This document shows, in pieces, positions 7,040 to 18,250 of a stretch of DNA of 49,626 bases. This DNA is from an uncultured Pelagibacteraceae bacterium (GTDB taxonomy: Bacteria > Pseudomonadota > Alphaproteobacteria > Pelagibacterales > Pelagibacteraceae): NCBI GenBank assembly GCA_902568875.1, contig CACFSG010000006.1, forward strand, positions 1 through 49,626, given 5' to 3'. The translations under genes and the position numbers were made by a program. The notes under the pieces are model-generated. The model did not search any database. It had not been told where the DNA came from and saw nothing but the letters and a program-made list of their open reading frames with translations. Within the stretch, counting starts at the first letter, position 1. Every line of letters begins with the position of its first letter.

Positions 7040-9697
7040 TTATTTTTTTATTTCAGCTTGGGCAGCTGCTAATCTTGCTATTGGAACTCTATATGGTGAA
7101 CAAGAAACATAATCTAAACCTACTTTTGAACAAAAATAAATGCTTTTTGGATCACCTCCATGTTCGCCACATATTCCCAACTTAATCTTTCTATTTTGTT
7201 TTTTTCCATTCTTTACAGCTATTTCTATTAAATCTTTAACTCCTTCATCAATAGATACAAAGGGGTCTATCGAAAAAATTTTATTTTCAATATAATCATT
7301 TAAAAATTTACCACTATCGTCTCTACTTATTCCAAAAGTAGTTTGAGTTAAATCGTTTGTTCCAAAACTAAAAAATTCAGCATGTTTGGCTATATCTTTT
7401 GCTTTTATTACAGCTCTAGGCAATTCAATCATTGTACCAACTAAAAATTCTATCTTAATTTTATTTTCATCTTGAACTTTTCTCGCTGTATTGATCACAA
7501 GATTTTTCATTATTTTTATTTCTGCTTCAGTTGAGACAAGTGGAATCATTATTTCCGGAAATGCAAATTTTTGTTTCTTTTTTTTTAAATCGCATAAAGC
7601 TTCAAAAATCGCTCTACATTGCATCTCATAAATCTCGGGAAAAGAAATACCCAACCTACAGCCCCTATGTCCCAACATTGGATTTTGTTCATGTAATTCT
7701 GCAATTCTAGACTCTACTTCTTTAACATTAGTGCCTACAACATTAGCTACCTCCAAAATTTCTTTTTGAGATTTTGGTAAAAACTCATGTAAGGGTGGAT
7801 CAAGCAAGCGAACTGTAACTGGTAAACCATGCATAATTTTAAATATTTCAATAAAATCTTTTTTTTGATGTGGTAAAAGTTTTTTTAATGCTTTTGCTCT
7901 ATCTTCTTGAGTTTTAGAAAGTATCATTTCTCTTACTGATAGAATTCTTTCTTCGTCAAAAAACATATGTTCTGTTCTACAAAGCCCAATCCCCTCTGCC
8001 CCAAAATCTCTAGCTATCTTTGTGTCTAATGGCGTTTCAGAATTCGTTCTTACTTTTAATTTTCTTATATCATCAGCCCATCTCATTAATTTGGAAAAAT
8101 CACCAGAAATTTCTGGTTTGACCGTTGGCACATTTCCTAAGATAATTCTTCCTGTAGAACCATCGATAGTAATTATATCTCCCTCTTTAACTTCAACCGA
8201 CAAAGTTTTAAAAACTTTTTTTTCATAATTAATATCAATTTCACTTGAACCTGAAACACAAGGTCTTCCCATTCCTCTTGCAACTACTGCAGCATGACTG
8301 GTCATGCCACCTCTGGCTGTTAAAATTCCTTTTGCAGCATGCATACCTTGAATATCCTCAGGAGATGTTTCTACTCGAACCAAAATTGTATCTTGCATCA
8401 TATCATTTAATCTTTCAGCTTCTTCAGATGTAAAGACTACCTTTCCACTTGCTGCGCCAGGAGATGCAGGAAGACCGCTTGCAATTACTTCTATAGAATT
8501 TTTTTCATCCAAGGTTGGATGTAATAATGTATCTAAAGAATTAGGGTCAATTCTTAGAATAGCATCATTTTTTGAAATCAACTTTTCTTTGACCATATCA
8601 ACTGCAATTTTTACAGCTGATTTAGATGTTCTTTTACCTGAACGAGTTTGTAAAATCCAAAGTTTATTATTTTCAACTGTAAACTCTACATCTTGCATAT
8701 CCTTATAATGTTTCTCTAATTTTTTTAAAATTTTAAATAATTCTGTATAAACTTTTGGCATGGCTTCTTCCATAGAAAGCTCTTTTACTTTTGCTTCTTT
8801 TTTTGCTTTTTTAGTGATGTATTGTGGTGTTCTAGTTCCTGCCACTACATCCTCTCCTTGAGCGTTAATTAAATATTCTCCATAAATATCATTTGAACCA
8901 TTAGAAGGATTTCTTGTAAAAACAACTCCAGTTGCACAATCATTTCCCATATTTCCAAAAACCATTGATTGCACATTTACTGCGGTTCCCCATTCTGAAG
9001 GAATTTGATTCAGTTTTCTATATACTTTAGCCCTATTGCTTTCCCAAGATAAAAATACAGAACTTATTGCCCCAAATAATTGTTGATATACATCTTGGGG
9101 AAAAAAATTATTTGTTTTTTCTTTAATAGTATTTTTAAAATCTTTAATAAGACCATCCCAATCTTCTTCATTCAATTCAGTATCTAATAAAACCCCTTTT
9201 GTTAATTTATAATTTTCAATTAATTCCTCAAAACAATAGCTTTCAACTCCCATAACAACATTGCCATACATTTGAATAAATCTTCTATAGCTATCTTTAG
9301 CAAATCTTCCATTGGAGGTTTTATTTGCAAGAGCAATTACAGTCTTGTCATTTAATCCAAGGTTAAGAATTGTATCCATCATACCAGGCATTGAAATTCT
9401 GGCACCAGATCTGACGGATAATAAAAGAGGATTTTTTAAATCTCCAAATTTTTTTGATACGTCTTTTTCTATTATTTTTAACTGTTTTTTAATTTGATTA
9501 ATTAATTTTGAGTTTAATTTTTTTTTATTTTTATAAAATATTTCACAAACCTTTGTTGAAATTGTAAAACCAGGTGGAACAGGAAGTCCCATTCTTCCCA
9601 TTTCAGATAAATTTAAACCTTTTCCACCTAAAAAATTTTTAGGGTTTTTAATTTTTTTTGAATCTTTCGATTTAAAATTTAAAATTAATTTATTCAT
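7040..9697 (-). CDS. ppdK: Pyruvate, phosphate dikinase
   Basis: 885 residues, full length for bacterial PPDK. Order of domains: N-terminal ATP-grasp nucleotide-binding domain (GGKGLNLSEM, SVRSGARISMPGMMDT), swivelling phosphohistidine domain with GGMTSHAAVVARGMGRP (catalytic His at residue 468), and the C-terminal PEP/pyruvate TIM barrel (HRGCRLGIS, FFSFGTNDLTQ, GICGEHGGDP with the active-site Cys). It interconverts pyruvate + ATP + phosphate with PEP + AMP + PPi, so it can serve either glycolysis or gluconeogenesis. It overlaps the 3' end of glyS by 8 bases and probably shares its transcript. Confidence 0.97.
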   Translation of the reverse strand: MNKLILNFKSKDSKKIKNPKNFLGGKGLNLSEMGRMGLPVPPGFTISTKVCEIFYKNKKKLNSKLINQIKKQLKIIEKDVSKKFGDLKNPLLLSVRSGARISMPGMMDTILNLGLNDKTVIALANKTSNGRFAKDSYRRFIQMYGNVVMGVESYCFEELIENYKLTKGVLLDTELNEEDWDGLIKDFKNTIKEKTNNFFPQDVYQQLFGAISSVFLSWESNRAKVYRKLNQIPSEWGTAVNVQSMVFGNMGNDCATGVVFTRNPSNGSNDIYGEYLINAQGEDVVAGTRTPQYITKKAKKEAKVKELSMEEAMPKVYTELFKILKKLEKHYKDMQDVEFTVENNKLWILQTRSGKRTSKSAVKIAVDMVKEKLISKNDAILRIDPNSLDTLLHPTLDEKNSIEVIASGLPASPGAASGKVVFTSEEAERLNDMMQDTILVRVETSPEDIQGMHAAKGILTARGGMTSHAAVVARGMGRPCVSGSSEIDINYEKKVFKTLSVEVKEGDIITIDGSTGRIILGNVPTVKPEISGDFSKLMRWADDIRKLKVRTNSETPLDTKIARDFGAEGIGLCRTEHMFFDEERILSVREMILSKTQEDRAKALKKLLPHQKKDFIEIFKIMHGLPVTVRLLDPPLHEFLPKSQKEILEVANVVGTNVKEVESRIAELHEQNPMLGHRGCRLGISFPEIYEMQCRAIFEALCDLKKKKQKFAFPEIMIPLVSTEAEIKIMKNLVINTARKVQDENKIKIEFLVGTMIELPRAVIKAKDIAKHAEFFSFGTNDLTQTTFGISRDDSGKFLNDYIENKIFSIDPFVSIDEGVKDLIEIAVKNGKKQNRKIKLGICGEHGGDPKSIYFCSKVGLDYVSCSPYRVPIARLAAAQAEIKK

Positions 9698-11762
9698 TAT
9701 TTGTTTTTAATAATTGAAAATTTATAAAATTTTGAAAGGTTTTACATAACATATTTATAAGTTCCAATCTGTTTTTTCTTAAAGTTTCATTTTCTTCATT
9801 TACTTTAACGTTATCAAAAAACTCAAAAACTTCTCTTCTTGCTCCAGCTAAAATTGACAATGATTGTTCATAATTTTCATCATTATTTATCCTAGAATAA
9901 TATTTTTTTATTTCATTGATCTTTTTATATAAATTTTTCTCATAATCACTTTTAAAAATTCCAGGATCAGTTGTATTGGTTATTTCAATTTCATTATTTT
10001 TCATCTCCCTATCCAATATATTCGATGCTCTTTTATAACTCGAGGTTATATCAGTACCTGTTTGGTTATTAATAACTTTATTAAGACTTTTAGCTTTTTC
10101 AAAAGATGAGGACAACTTATTTAACGAAAAAGATGAAATCAAAGCATCAATTATATCAAAACGAATTTGTTTTTCTTTTAAATAATATTTAAATCTGTCT
10201 TTTAAAAAATTAAATAATTCTTTTTGTAAGTCTTTATTAACAAAACTATAACCTTGATTTTGATATAGGTTTGAAGAATAGTTTAGTAGATCATTAATTT
10301 TTAAATCTTTTTTATTCTCAATTATTATTCTAATAATACTAAGCGCAGTTCTTCTCAGTGCAAATGGATCTTTTGAACTTGTTGGTTTTTCATTAATACC
10401 AAAAAAACCAACCAAAGTATCAATTTTGTCAGTAACTGATAAAGCAACACTAAAAGGTTTTTTAGGAATTTTAGAATTAAGTCCAATGGGTAAATATTGT
10501 TCAGTTACTGCCAATGAAATATCTTTATCAAATCCTTGATGTGCCGAAAAATATCCTCCCATAATACCTTGAAGTTCTGGAAATTCTCCAACTAACTCAG
10601 ATGTTAAATCTGTTTTACAAATTGATGCTGACAACTCTACTTTTTCTTTACTTATTAATAATTCATCAGAAATCATTCCACCTAGTTTTCTCATTCGTTG
10701 CACTTTGTCAAAATAAGTTCCTAGTCCTTTAAAAAAATTAATTAATCTTAACTCTGATACTTTTTTAACTAAATTTTGAGCTTTATCTTTATTCCAAAAA
10801 AATTCTGCGTCACTTAATCTTGCCTCAACAACTCTTTCATTTCCTAGTTTAATAAATCCTTTATAATCTTTTTTATTTGTAACAATTAAAAATTCATTAG
10901 TAATTTTATTTTTATTATCAAATATTGGAAAATATTTCTGATGAGATTGCATAGTTAAAGTTAAAATTTCTTGTGGTATAGATAAAAATTTCTTATCAAA
11001 ATTACATAATAAAATATAAGGACTATCTACTAAATTTACCACCTCATCTAAGAGTTTTGGATTTTCACTAATTGTTAATTTTCTTTTATTTAGTATTTTA
11101 GAGAATTGTCGATTAATTATCTTTAATCTTTTATTTTGATTAATAACTATTCCCTGCTTTTTAAAAAATTTTTCATATATTTTAAAATTTAGAAAAATTT
11201 TTTTCTTATCTTCAAGATCTTTATTAACGAAAGTTGAATTTGATGAAACAAGATGATGAAATCTAAAATTAATTACCTTTTTATCAAATACTGACAAAAT
11301 TGATTTTAATGGTCTTCCCCAATCTAAATTAAACTCACCCCACTTCATTGATTTCTTCCATTGGTAGCTTTCAAGAATTTTTGGAATAGATTCAGTCAAT
11401 AAATCATGGGTTTTTAATGTTTTTGGTTTTGTTTTGTAAAAGAAAAATTCACCTTTTTCAGTTTTATTTTTATATAAATCTTTTTTTTCTATTTTATTTG
11501 ATTTTATAAAACCTTCCAATGCTTGATAGGGAGATTCAGTTTTTGGTCCTTTAATTTCCTCTGATTTAATTCTTATTTGTTTAACCAAACCTTCAAATAC
11601 TATAACCAGTCTGTTAGGAGTCGATAATGAAAAGCTTTTTTTTGATTTAACTAATTTTTTTTCAAAAAGATTTTGAAAATCTTCTAAAAGTTTTTCTCTT
11701 AAATTTTTTTGTAACCCAGCTGGAATTTCTTCACTGAATAACTCTAAAAAAAATTCTGACAT
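9690..11762 (-). CDS. glyS: Glycine--tRNA ligase beta subunit
   Basis: 690 residues from the Met at 11762 (MSEFFLELFSEEIPAG), the conserved N-terminus of GlyS; the frame is open six codons further, but that would overlap glyQ. PDFALRRTALSI-like text appears as KDPFALRRTALSIIRI in the HD-like central domain, and the C-terminus carries the anticodon-binding domain (NVKVNEENETLRKNRLELI). With GlyQ it forms the bacterial alpha2-beta2 glycyl-tRNA synthetase. One base separates its start from the glyQ stop, so the two are translationally coupled. Confidence 0.96.
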   Translation of the reverse strand: MSEFFLELFSEEIPAGLQKNLREKLLEDFQNLFEKKLVKSKKSFSLSTPNRLVIVFEGLVKQIRIKSEEIKGPKTESPYQALEGFIKSNKIEKKDLYKNKTEKGEFFFYKTKPKTLKTHDLLTESIPKILESYQWKKSMKWGEFNLDWGRPLKSILSVFDKKVINFRFHHLVSSNSTFVNKDLEDKKKIFLNFKIYEKFFKKQGIVINQNKRLKIINRQFSKILNKRKLTISENPKLLDEVVNLVDSPYILLCNFDKKFLSIPQEILTLTMQSHQKYFPIFDNKNKITNEFLIVTNKKDYKGFIKLGNERVVEARLSDAEFFWNKDKAQNLVKKVSELRLINFFKGLGTYFDKVQRMRKLGGMISDELLISKEKVELSASICKTDLTSELVGEFPELQGIMGGYFSAHQGFDKDISLAVTEQYLPIGLNSKIPKKPFSVALSVTDKIDTLVGFFGINEKPTSSKDPFALRRTALSIIRIIIENKKDLKINDLLNYSSNLYQNQGYSFVNKDLQKELFNFLKDRFKYYLKEKQIRFDIIDALISSFSLNKLSSSFEKAKSLNKVINNQTGTDITSSYKRASNILDREMKNNEIEITNTTDPGIFKSDYEKNLYKKINEIKKYYSRINNDENYEQSLSILAGARREVFEFFDNVKVNEENETLRKNRLELINMLCKTFQNFINFQLLKTNNE

Positions 11763-11763
11763 T

Positions 11764-12654
11764 CTATATTTGTGTATCAATCCAGATTGCAGCTACTGAT
11801 TTCGTAATTTCTCTTATTCTTCCGATATATTCGGTTCTCTGAGCAACACTGATGGCACCTCGTGCGTCTAATATATTGAAAATATGACTTGCTTTTAAAC
11901 ATTGATCATATGCCGGTAGGGATATTTTTTTTTCAACTAATGATTTCGCTTCACTCTCCAGCATATCAAAAATTTTAAAAAGGTTATCAGTATCAGCATG
12001 TTCAAAATTATATGCTGAAAATTCCTTTTCAGCTTGATGAAAAACTTCTCTATATTCGACACCTTCATTATTCCAAATTAAGTCATAAACATTTTTTTTC
12101 TGCTGAGTAAACATACAAATTCTTTCTAAACCATAAGTTATTTCCACTGAAACAGGCTTACATTCAAACCCAGCCATTTGTTGAAAATATGTGAATTGAG
12201 TAATTTCCATACCATCACACCAAACTTCCCAACCCAGTCCAGCAGCACCTAAGGTTGGACTTTCCCAATCATCTTCTACAAATCTTACATCATGATTTTT
12301 AGGATTAATACCTATCGCTGATAAACTATTTAAATAAAGTTTTTTAATGTTTGATGGAGAAGGTTTAATTATAACTTGAAATTGATAATAGTGCTGAAGT
12401 CTGTTAGGATTATTTCCATATCTACCATCAGTTGGTCTTCTTGAAGGTTGTACATAGGCTGCCTTCCATGGTTTAGGCCCAAGAGATCTTAGGGTAGTCG
12501 CTGGATGAAACGTTCCGGCTCCAACTTCGATATCGTAAGGCTGTAAAATTATACAACCATGTTTACTCCAAAACTTTTGTAAATTTAAAATTGTATCTTG
12601 AAAAGATTGAAAAATAATTTTATTTTTTTTTATCTTTTTTATTTTTTTTGGCAT
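11764..12654 (-). CDS. glyQ: Glycine--tRNA ligase alpha subunit
   Basis: 296 residues. Class II synthetase core motifs are visible: [26 protein letters not shown] near the N-terminus, [44 protein letters not shown], and [11 protein letters not shown]. This subunit holds the catalytic site that activates glycine, and the beta subunit binds the tRNA. A Lys/Ile-rich leader of about 15 residues precedes the conserved start. It sits 1 base from the S49 peptidase gene upstream and 1 base from glyS downstream. Confidence 0.97.
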   Translation of the reverse strand: MPKKIKKIKKNKIIFQSFQDTILNLQKFWSKHGCIILQPYDIEVGAGTFHPATTLRSLGPKPWKAAYVQPSRRPTDGRYGNNPNRLQHYYQFQVIIKPSPSNIKKLYLNSLSAIGINPKNHDVRFVEDDWESPTLGAAGLGWEVWCDGMEITQFTYFQQMAGFECKPVSVEITYGLERICMFTQQKKNVYDLIWNNEGVEYREVFHQAEKEFSAYNFEHADTDNLFKIFDMLESEAKSLVEKKISLPAYDQCLKASHIFNILDARGAISVAQRTEYIGRIREITKSVAAIWIDTQI

Positions 12655-13467
12655 TTATAAACCAAATTTTTGCCATAAGGCTCTTTCTTCTATAACACTT
12701 GCAATATTATCAATTTGACTATCTATAGAAGATGATAGTTTTTTTGCTATAAAACTTTTTTGCTTTTCTAGTTTTTTAATAACTATGTCTTCTCCAAATT
12801 TCTCTCTTAAAATTTGCTCTGCATTTCCTATACCATCTATTAACCCTAATTTAATTGATGCAGAACCAGACCAAAATTCCCCGGTAAAAGTATTATTTTT
12901 TTCAGGATCTTTAAGTTTCGCACCTCTACTTTTTTTAACAACTTCAATAAAATCTGAATGTAATTCTAGTTGTAGTTTTTTTATTCTTTCAATATCTTCT
13001 TCTTTTTCTTCCTTAAAAGGATCTAAAGTACTTTTATTTTTTCCAGCAGTATAAACTCTTCTTTGAACACCAATTTTTTTGATAGCATCTTGAAAGCCAA
13101 ATGAAGCTGAGATAACTCCAATTGAGCCTACTATAGAACTTGAATTTGCATAGATTTCATCTCCTGCACAAGCTATTAGGTATCCTCCAGATGCAGCAAC
13201 ATCTTCAGCAAAAACTATAACTTTTTTTTTATTTTTTTTTGCTAACTGTCTTATATAATCATGAATTAAATGAGATTGAACAGGAGAGCCTCCCGGAGAA
13301 TTAATTGATATTGCTATAGTTTTTGCCTTTTTGAATGAAAAAGCTTTTTTTATAATTTCTTGCTGGCCTGAAAAATCAATACCTTGTTTAAATCGACCCG
13401 CAGATCCAATAACACCTGTAAGCCTTATATGTGGAATTATTTTTTTTTTTTTAAAAAAAGAGAACAT
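12655..13467 (-). CDS. sppA: S49-family serine peptidase (SppA/SohB-like)
   Basis: 270 residues. SINSPGGSP (about 54-62), the nucleophile in EDVAASGGY (Ser93) and the general-base segment AGKNKSTLDPF (Lys145 most likely) are the Ser-Lys dyad motifs of signal-peptide peptidase-type enzymes. It has one catalytic repeat, as in SohB and short SppA36-type proteins, and no clear signal peptide or transmembrane helix, so its attachment to the membrane is uncertain. The family degrades cleaved signal peptides and membrane fragments. It is the first gene of the sppA-glyQ-glyS-ppdK run and is divergent from ispB across 110 bp, where the promoter should lie. Confidence 0.88.
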   Translation of the reverse strand: MFSFFKKKKIIPHIRLTGVIGSAGRFKQGIDFSGQQEIIKKAFSFKKAKTIAISINSPGGSPVQSHLIHDYIRQLAKKNKKKVIVFAEDVAASGGYLIACAGDEIYANSSSIVGSIGVISASFGFQDAIKKIGVQRRVYTAGKNKSTLDPFKEEKEEDIERIKKLQLELHSDFIEVVKKSRGAKLKDPEKNNTFTGEFWSGSASIKLGLIDGIGNAEQILREKFGEDIVIKKLEKQKSFIAKKLSSSIDSQIDNIASVIEERALWQKFGL

Positions 13468-13577
13468 AAATAATGCTTACCGAATTTTTGATTTAATATA
13501 AAGTCTCCTTATAGTTGAAGTTTAGGGTGCGTCAATTGATAAGTATTATATTGCGTTAATTCTACTAAGCTAATTTT

Positions 13578-14591
13578 ATGGGTACAGTTGTTCAGTTAAA
13601 AAATCAAATAAATAATTCATATTCAGAACTTAAAAATTCAGTTGATGAAAAATTAGCTTTGGTTGAAGAAAAAATTAAATTAAAATTATCTAGCAAAGTT
13701 AGTCTAGTTGATGAAATGACAAACTATCACTTAAGAACTGGTGGAAAAAGACTAAGAGCACTTCTTACATTAGGCACAGCTAAAATTTGTGGATATTCCA
13801 AAGGAAGCAGAGATGTAAATTTAGCAGCGTGTGTTGAGTTAATACATGCAGCTACACTTATGCACGACGATGTAATCGATAATAGCGAGATTAGAAGAGG
13901 AAAAAAAACTATAAACAGTATTTGGGGAAATCAATCGTCAATATTAGTAGGTGACTATTTATTAAGTAGATGTTTTGAAATGATGGTTGAAGATGGAAAC
14001 TTAGAAATATTAAAGCTTCTTTCTTCTACATCTGCTGAAATTTCACAAGGTGAAGTTTTACAATTACAACATAAAGGTGAAATAGATATGCTTGAAGAAA
14101 CATATTTAAAAATAATTTCTGCTAAAACTGCTTCGCTTTTTGCTGCAGCAACAAAAGTTGGGTCAATTTTAACTAATAAAGAAAATAAAATTAAGGAAGC
14201 TTTAGAATTTTATGGAAAGAATCTTGGACTTACTTTTCAAATAGCTGATGACATGTTGGATTATAACTCTGAAATTAAATTTTTTGGAAAAAAAATGGGA
14301 AATGACTTTTATGAAGGAAAAATCACTTTGCCAATTATCCTTCTTTATCAAAAAGCCAACAATACTGAAAAAGTTGAATTAAAAAAATTATTTGAAGAAA
14401 ATAAAAGAGATGAAGAAGATTTAAAAAAAGTTTTATTAATGATTAAAAATTACAATATAATCTCTGCTTGTTATACAAAAGCCGAATATTTTATTAATCT
14501 TGCTTCTAATTCTTTGAGTATTTTCGATGATACAAAAGAAAAAGAAATTTTAAAAAATTTAACTTCTTTTAGCTTAGAAAGGAAATACTAA
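13578..14591 (+). CDS. ispB: Long-chain polyprenyl diphosphate synthase (ubiquinone side chain)
   Basis: 337 residues. GGKRLR (55-60), the first Asp-rich motif DDVID (97-101) and the second ADDMLD (about 222-227) are the trans-prenyltransferase signatures. The small residue pattern before the first motif (AATLMHDD) fits a long-chain product, so an octaprenyl or decaprenyl diphosphate synthase for the quinone tail is likely; the exact chain length cannot be read. Its stop overlaps the stop of pdxH on the other strand by 4 bases. Confidence 0.93.
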   Translation: MGTVVQLKNQINNSYSELKNSVDEKLALVEEKIKLKLSSKVSLVDEMTNYHLRTGGKRLRALLTLGTAKICGYSKGSRDVNLAACVELIHAATLMHDDVIDNSEIRRGKKTINSIWGNQSSILVGDYLLSRCFEMMVEDGNLEILKLLSSTSAEISQGEVLQLQHKGEIDMLEETYLKIISAKTASLFAAATKVGSILTNKENKIKEALEFYGKNLGLTFQIADDMLDYNSEIKFFGKKMGNDFYEGKITLPIILLYQKANNTEKVELKKLFEENKRDEEDLKKVLLMIKNYNIISACYTKAEYFINLASNSLSIFDDTKEKEILKNLTSFSLERKY

Positions 14592-15214
14592 GGACTTAAA
14601 AGTTTTTTTTCCCAGTTATTATTTTTTATTTTGCTATAAAGCAATCTTTCATGTATTCTGTCTTTAACATCTAACCAGAACTCAATTTTATTTGGAGTTA
14701 AATTCCATCCTGACCAATGCTGAGGTCTTGGTACATCTTTATCGTATGGATATTTTTTTTTAAATTCTTCAATAGAATTTAATAATTCATTTCTTGATTT
14801 TAAAACACTACTTTGATTTGATGCCCATGCTCCTATTTTGCTTAAATAAGATCTGCTATTGTAATAATTGTTTGCTTCTTTTTCAGTAACTCTTGATAAT
14901 TTTCCAGTTATTCTTACTTGTCTTAATAATGATTTCCAATGAAAACACATTGATGCATTTGGGTTAGATTTTATCTCATTACTTTTTTGACTATTCAGAT
15001 TCGTGTAAAAAACAAATCCATCATTGTTAAAATCTTTAAGCAAAACCATTCTTACAGATGGAATTCCATTTTTGCTTGCCGTTGCTAAAGCTAAAGCATT
15101 TGGGTCATTAATTTCATTTTTTTTTGCTTCTTTAAACCATTCTCCAAATAAATCTATTGGATTATCCAAATCCTTGAAGCATAAATCAATACCTAGTGAG
15201 TTTTTTTGATTCAT
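14588..15214 (-). CDS. pdxH: Pyridoxamine 5'-phosphate oxidase
   Basis: 208 residues, standard size. The FMN-binding segment [21 protein letters not shown], the SWRxxI-like [11 protein letters not shown] stretch and the C-terminal signature [15 protein letters not shown] are all present. The enzyme oxidises pyridoxine or pyridoxamine 5'-phosphate to pyridoxal phosphate using FMN and oxygen. The start is 33 bases from the aroC start on the opposite strand, so both promoters share a very small region and partly overlap the neighbouring coding sequence. Confidence 0.95.
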   Translation of the reverse strand: MNQKNSLGIDLCFKDLDNPIDLFGEWFKEAKKNEINDPNALALATASKNGIPSVRMVLLKDFNNDGFVFYTNLNSQKSNEIKSNPNASMCFHWKSLLRQVRITGKLSRVTEKEANNYYNSRSYLSKIGAWASNQSSVLKSRNELLNSIEEFKKKYPYDKDVPRPQHWSGWNLTPNKIEFWLDVKDRIHERLLYSKIKNNNWEKKLLSP

Positions 15215-15247
15215 AATTTCAACAAAATAACTTATATAATATATTTA

Positions 15248-16330
15248 ATGTCATTTAATACTTTTGGAAAGATATTTCGTTTTACTACTTGGGGTGAGTC
15301 TCATGGGCCTGCTATTGGGTGTGTGGTTGATGGTTGTCCACCTTTAATTCAACTAAAAGAACAAGATATTCAAAAAGAATTAGATAAAAGGAAACCTGGA
15401 CGATCTAAATTTACAACTCAAAGAAAAGAAAGTGATAAAGTACAAATTCTCTCAGGAGTTTTTGAAGGTAAAACAACAGGTACTCCTATATCACTGATAA
15501 TTTATAATGAGGATATGAAGCCAAAAGATTATAAAGACATCAAAGATAAGTTTAGACCTGGTCATGCAGACTTTACATATTTAAAAAAATATGGAATTAG
15601 AGATTATAAAGGTGGTGGAAGATCTTCTGCAAGGGAAACGGCTTCTAGAGTTGCGGCAGGAGCTATAGCTAAAAAAGTACTAGAAAATAAATTAGGAAAA
15701 AAATTTAAAATTTCTGCAGCGGTAACACAACTAGGTATACTTAGTTGTGATACAACAAAATGGGATGATAAAATGATTTATAAAAATCCATTTTTCTGTC
15801 CAGATAGATCAATGTTAAAAATATGGGAAAAATATTTATTAAGTATAAGAAAAGCAGGTTCTTCATGTGGGGCTATAATTGAAGTAAGGGCAAATGGTAT
15901 TCCCGTGGGCTTGGGAGCACCAATATATTCAAAACTTGACGCTGATATTGCATCAGCAATGATGAGTATAAATGCTGTTAAAGGAGTAAATATTGGCTCA
16001 GGAATGAATTCTGCACAATTATCTGGTGAAGAAAATTCTGATGAAATTTCACAAAATAGAAATAAATTAAAATTTAAATCAAATAATGCTGGGGGGATAC
16101 TTGGTGGTATTTCTTCTGGACAAGAAATTATTGTATCTTTTGCTGTAAAACCTACATCTTCAATTTTAAAAAGCAGAAAAACAATCAATAAATTTGGAAA
16201 AAATACTACTATATCTGTAAAAGGAAGACATGATCCTTGTGTAGGTATAAGAGCTGTGCCAGTTGGTGAAGCTATGCTTTCATGTGTTTTGTTAGATCAT
16301 TATCTAATGAACAAAGCCCAGTGTAGTTAA
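15248..16330 (+). CDS. aroC: Chorismate synthase
   Basis: 360 residues from the Met at 15248 ([21 protein letters not shown]), the conserved family N-terminus; an in-frame Met 14 codons earlier would overlap pdxH and is not supported. The signatures [34 protein letters not shown] and [18 protein letters not shown] are intact. The enzyme makes chorismate from 5-enolpyruvylshikimate 3-phosphate with reduced FMN, feeding aromatic amino acids and quinones. It converges on dxs with 6 bases between the stops. Confidence 0.97.
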   Translation: MSFNTFGKIFRFTTWGESHGPAIGCVVDGCPPLIQLKEQDIQKELDKRKPGRSKFTTQRKESDKVQILSGVFEGKTTGTPISLIIYNEDMKPKDYKDIKDKFRPGHADFTYLKKYGIRDYKGGGRSSARETASRVAAGAIAKKVLENKLGKKFKISAAVTQLGILSCDTTKWDDKMIYKNPFFCPDRSMLKIWEKYLLSIRKAGSSCGAIIEVRANGIPVGLGAPIYSKLDADIASAMMSINAVKGVNIGSGMNSAQLSGEENSDEISQNRNKLKFKSNNAGGILGGISSGQEIIVSFAVKPTSSILKSRKTINKFGKNTTISVKGRHDPCVGIRAVPVGEAMLSCVLLDHYLMNKAQCS

Positions 16331-16336
16331 ATAAAA

Positions 16337-18250
16337 TTATTTTTGTTTTTGTAAAACTATATTTGAATTAAGCAAATCTAAAACTTTTTCTTCAATTGAA
16401 CTAGAATCTAGATTTGCAATTTTATACATATTATCTGGAGTATCTTGGTCTATAAAAAAATCTGGAAGAGACATGGATCTAAATTTTAAATTAGCATCCA
16501 TTAACCCTTTTTTTGATAAAAAATCAGCTACATGAGAACCAAAACCTCCTATTGATCCTTCTTCAATAGTCATGATAGCTTCATGTGTAGTAGCTAGTTG
16601 CCAAATTAAATTTTCATCAAGAGGTTTTGCAAATCTCGCGTCTACTATTGTTATGTTAACACCTTTTTTTTTTAAATTTTCTGCTGCTTTTAGGGTTTCA
16701 TTTAATCTTGCTCCAAAATTTAAGATAGCTAATTTTTTTCCTTCTTGAATAACTTTGGATTTTCCTATTTCTATCTTTTCATTAATAGAAGGTAAAACTG
16801 CTCCTAATCCAGTTCCTCTTGGGTATCTAAATGCGCAAGGTCTATCATTAATTTCAGTTGAAATATTAATCATTCTCACAAGTTCAGCTTCATCACTTGC
16901 AGCCATAACAATAAAATTTGGTAATGTTGATAAATATGTTGTATCAAAACTCCCGGCGTGTGTAGGTCCATCAGCACCAACTAGCCCAGCTCTATCTATT
17001 GCAAATCTTACTGGTAAGCTTTGAATTGCCACATCATGAACAACTTGATCGTATGCTCTTTGTAAAAAAGTGGAATAAATTGCTGCATAAGGTTTATAAT
17101 TTTCTGTGGCTAAGCCAGCTGCAAATGTTACAGCGTGTTGTTCTGCAATTCCAACATCAAAAGTTCTATTAGGAAATTCTTTGCGAAAAATATCTAGACC
17201 TGTTCCATCAGGCATTGCAGCAGTTATAGCAACTATTTTACTATCTTTTTTAGCATGTTGAACCAAAGTATTAGCAAATACTTTAGTATATGACGGTAAT
17301 TTGTTAGTATTTTTAACCTGTTCTCCGGTCTTAACATTAAACTTTGACACTCCATGATAATTATCTTTAGCTTCTTCGGCAAATAAATAGCCTTTGCCCT
17401 TTTTTGTTTTAATATGTATTAAAATCGGACCTTCATGTTTTGAGTCTCTTGCATTTTTTAAAATTGGAAGTAAAGAATTTAAATCATGTCCATCTATTGG
17501 ACCAATATAATAAAATCCAAGAGAACTAAATAAAGTTCCACCAGTTACAGCCGATCTGAGTAAATCTTCAGCCTTACCTGCTTTTGCACTAAACCTTTTT
17601 GAAAATGCCGATGTGATAAGTTTGATAGTCTCTCTCAAACTAAAATAAATCTTACCTGAAAAAATTTTAGCTAAATAAGTACTCATTGCTCCAACAGGTT
17701 TAGCGATAGACATGTCGTTATCATTTAAAATAACAATCATTTTAGTTTTCGAAGCGCCAGCATTATTCATTGCTTCATAAGCCATACCAGCACTAATAGC
17801 TCCATCACCAATAACTGCTACTACATTATCTGATTTATTTGATAATTTATTTGCTTCAGCTATACCTAAAGCTGAAGATATTGAAGTTGAACTATGAGCT
17901 GCACCAAATGGATCATATTCACTTTCAAGTCTTTTTGTAAAACCTGAAAGACCACCGCCTTGTCTTAATGTTCTAATTTTATCTTTTCTTCCTGTTAAAA
18001 TCTTATGAGGATAACACTGATGACCAACATCCCATATTAATTTGTCATTAGGCGTATTAAAAATATAATGAAGAGCAACACTTAACTCAACAACCCCAAG
18101 ACTTGCCCCTAAATGTCCTCCGGTAACAGATACTACATCAATTATTTCCTTTCTTATTTCATCAGCTACTTTTTGTAATTTTGACTCAGAAATTTTTTTT
18201 AAATCTGATGGGAAGTTTATTTTATCTAAAAATTCGTACTCTTTTTTCAT
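16337..18250 (-). CDS. dxs: 1-deoxy-D-xylulose-5-phosphate synthase
   Basis: 637 residues, full length. Thiamine-diphosphate and Mg binding is seen in [20 protein letters not shown] and LNDNDMSI; the transketolase-like pyrimidine domain carries [17 protein letters not shown] and [18 protein letters not shown]. It condenses pyruvate and glyceraldehyde 3-phosphate, the first step of the MEP isoprenoid pathway. It overlaps ispA by 4 bases (ATGA), so the prenyl precursor enzyme and the first MEP enzyme are translationally coupled. Confidence 0.97.
   Translation of the reverse strand: MKKEYEFLDKINFPSDLKKISESKLQKVADEIRKEIIDVVSVTGGHLGASLGVVELSVALHYIFNTPNDKLIWDVGHQCYPHKILTGRKDKIRTLRQGGGLSGFTKRLESEYDPFGAAHSSTSISSALGIAEANKLSNKSDNVVAVIGDGAISAGMAYEAMNNAGASKTKMIVILNDNDMSIAKPVGAMSTYLAKIFSGKIYFSLRETIKLITSAFSKRFSAKAGKAEDLLRSAVTGGTLFSSLGFYYIGPIDGHDLNSLLPILKNARDSKHEGPILIHIKTKKGKGYLFAEEAKDNYHGVSKFNVKTGEQVKNTNKLPSYTKVFANTLVQHAKKDSKIVAITAAMPDGTGLDIFRKEFPNRTFDVGIAEQHAVTFAAGLATENYKPYAAIYSTFLQRAYDQVVHDVAIQSLPVRFAIDRAGLVGADGPTHAGSFDTTYLSTLPNFIVMAASDEAELVRMINISTEINDRPCAFRYPRGTGLGAVLPSINEKIEIGKSKVIQEGKKLAILNFGARLNETLKAAENLKKKGVNITIVDARFAKPLDENLIWQLATTHEAIMTIEEGSIGGFGSHVADFLSKKGLMDANLKFRSMSLPDFFIDQDTPDNMYKIANLDSSSIEEKVLDLLNSNIVLQKQK

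Noticed and set aside
15778-16188. Minus-strand open frame of 136 codons inside aroC
   Set aside because: It is antisense to conserved aroC coding sequence and has no recognisable protein pattern.
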